DNA of 57,073 bases from a virus, in the IMG/VR virus record IMGVR_UViG_3300042563_000777, positions 1 through 57,073 of that record, one strand, 5' to 3'. The position numbers were made by a program, and so were the translations under genes. Positions within the stretch are counted from its first letter, which is position 1. Each line of letters starts with the position of its first letter. The notes beneath the pieces were generated by a model. That model had not been told where the DNA came from. It was given only the letters and a program-made list of their open reading frames with translations, and did no database searches. Shown piece after piece: positions 56,084-57,073 of the stretch.

Positions 56084-57073
56084 AGTAATTAGATATATAG
56101 ATAGGCATTGGCATTAGGAATTCGTCCTCGCGCTCTTCCCGCATTTTATCGTAAATTGCAGGATCCCATTCTTGTAACATTAAAGCCATGCGTATAACCA
56201 GTAACGTAGCACTTACTAAGTCGTCATGCAGCCCTACTTTAGCTTCAAAACTAACACCTTTTGCAATATATCCTTTTAATTCGCTAATTAGAGGTTTAGA
56301 TCTAACACGGAATCTTTTGCTTTCTACTAGATGTTTTAATTTAGCACATGCATTGATTTTGCTAGAATTTGTAGTGTTAAATCCCTTACGGAACCGGCGC
56401 ACATGTCCTTTCTTAATAGGTTCGCTTAAAAACAATCCCGGGATACTTTCTTCTCCAATTTCTTCAATAGCAACTAGTGCCGCTTCGCCAATATTGTTGT
56501 TTTCTACTGAATAATATATGCTTGCCTGCACACCTTTGTTAGCACATTCATCGTTAATAAAGTTACACAAATCTCTAAGTATACGCACCTGCCCTTGTAC
56601 AGTAGTTAGATTATGTTGCCACTCACCTACTTGTTCAAAGCTAGGAATTTCTAAAATTTGAATAGCAGCAGGGTCACCACCTGTACCTAAACTAGGGTCT
56701 AGTGCTAGTAGATATGTGCTCATTGGATTAACTTTCTTATACCAACGTGCTTGACCCATTTTCATATAAGGCTCATCACCCTCCATGCCTGCAAGACAAA
56801 TACTGTTAATTAATGTTTCATCAAATACTAAGAATTCGCAATCGTGTTCTCGACGGAAACGCTCTTCACCAATACGACTACGTTCTTCATTGGCCCATAC
56901 TTCATCACGATCCGGGTGCTCGTTCCAGTATGCACGGAACGGAAAAAATCCGTTGCGTCCTAATTTTTGTTCGTTGCCAAATTCGTCAAATTTGTAGTTT
57001 GCTTCTTTCCATATGTTAGCAAATTGATCTTCGTCACTGTTAGGCGTTGAAGTGATAATCGCTTTACCGCCTG
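56082..57073 (-). CDS. 17: Terminase large subunit (gp17-like), 5' part missing
   Basis: The frame is open to the right edge; the start is outside. Visible: AIITSTPNSDEDQFANIW (end of the ATPase domain, coupling motif), FFPFRAYWNEHPDRDE, REHDCEFL, then the RNase H-like nuclease: LALDPSLGTGGDPAAIQIL (first Asp), YSVENNNIGEAAL (Glu) and VGLHDDLVSATLL (Asp). Cuts and pumps DNA into the head. 330 codons seen of about 600. An internal ATG at 56786 is not the start. Confidence 0.92.
   Translation of the reverse strand, partial: GGKAIITSTPNSDEDQFANIWKEANYKFDEFGNEQKLGRNGFFPFRAYWNEHPDRDEVWANEERSRIGEERFRREHDCEFLVFDETLINSICLAGMEGDEPYMKMGQARWYKKVNPMSTYLLALDPSLGTGGDPAAIQILEIPSFEQVGEWQHNLTTVQGQVRILRDLCNFINDECANKGVQASIYYSVENNNIGEAALVAIEEIGEESIPGLFLSEPIKKGHVRRFRKGFNTTNSSKINACAKLKHLVESKRFRVRSKPLISELKGYIAKGVSFEAKVGLHDDLVSATLLVIRMALMLQEWDPAIYDKMREEREDEFLMPMPIYISNY

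Noticed and set aside
56082-56786. Terminase start at 56786
   Set aside because: The frame stays open to the window edge with ATPase-end motifs, so this ATG is internal.

Overview
This window is part of the genome of a T4-like myovirus (Caudoviricetes) that probably infects a Gram-negative bacterium. The T4 core is visible on the minus strand: large terminase (gp17-like, cut by the right edge), gp32, UvsX, UvsY, UvsW, helicase gp41, primase gp61 and a gp62-like protein. Many small genes look like those of cyanophage, pelagiphage or freshwater T4-like phages. The host is not identified. The ADP-heptose genes and a signal-peptide protein fit a Gram-negative host, and near-perfect sigma-70 promoters suggest use of the unmodified host RNA polymerase.

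Layout. (1) 1-8773, minus: a glycan and radical-SAM island with a methyltransferase, a UDP-sugar dehydrogenase, a possible glycosyltransferase, two twitch-domain radical SAM enzymes, a sulfotransferase and an 868-aa glycosyltransferase/radical SAM fusion. (2) 8813-12013, minus: three virion-type proteins. (3) 12089-13587, plus: two GT9-like proteins. (4) 13588-14319: no convincing gene, but dense RNA-like secondary structure and 57-nt repeats. (5) 14320-27321, almost all plus and richer in G+C than the flanks: about 40 very small genes, most single genes or short operons behind their own TTGACA-N17-TATAAT promoter. A tRNA-Arg, an AAA ATPase, a GIY-YIG protein and HTH proteins lie among them, with several structured intergenic RNAs. 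(6) 27642-36502: a nucleotidase and a second glycan island (GT paralogs, FkbM methyltransferase, HAD/nucleotidyltransferase fusion, GT17, GT9). (7) 36532-47910: YqgE/AlgH, gp41, gp61, a miniature DnaE-like protein, a three-gene ADP-heptose module with a cupin, an array of small related proteins, and a gp62-like protein. (8) 47910-57073, minus: recombination, ssDNA-binding and packaging genes.

How it fits together. Region 5 looks like an early host-takeover block whose regulatory DNA is extremely compact: in several gaps a terminator hairpin of the upstream gene holds the -35 box of the next promoter. The two glycan islands encode sugar activation (UDP-sugar dehydrogenase, nucleotidyltransferase, ADP-heptose enzymes), transfer (GT9, GT17 and other GT-like proteins) and decoration (sulfo- and methyltransferases, radical SAM enzymes). 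They could modify the host surface or the virion; the sequence alone does not decide. The strongest candidates for something undescribed are the terminator-embedded promoters, a two-copy RNA element with compensatory base changes, the large structured region at the strand switch, the radical SAM/glycosyltransferase fusion and the DnaE-derived mini-protein.
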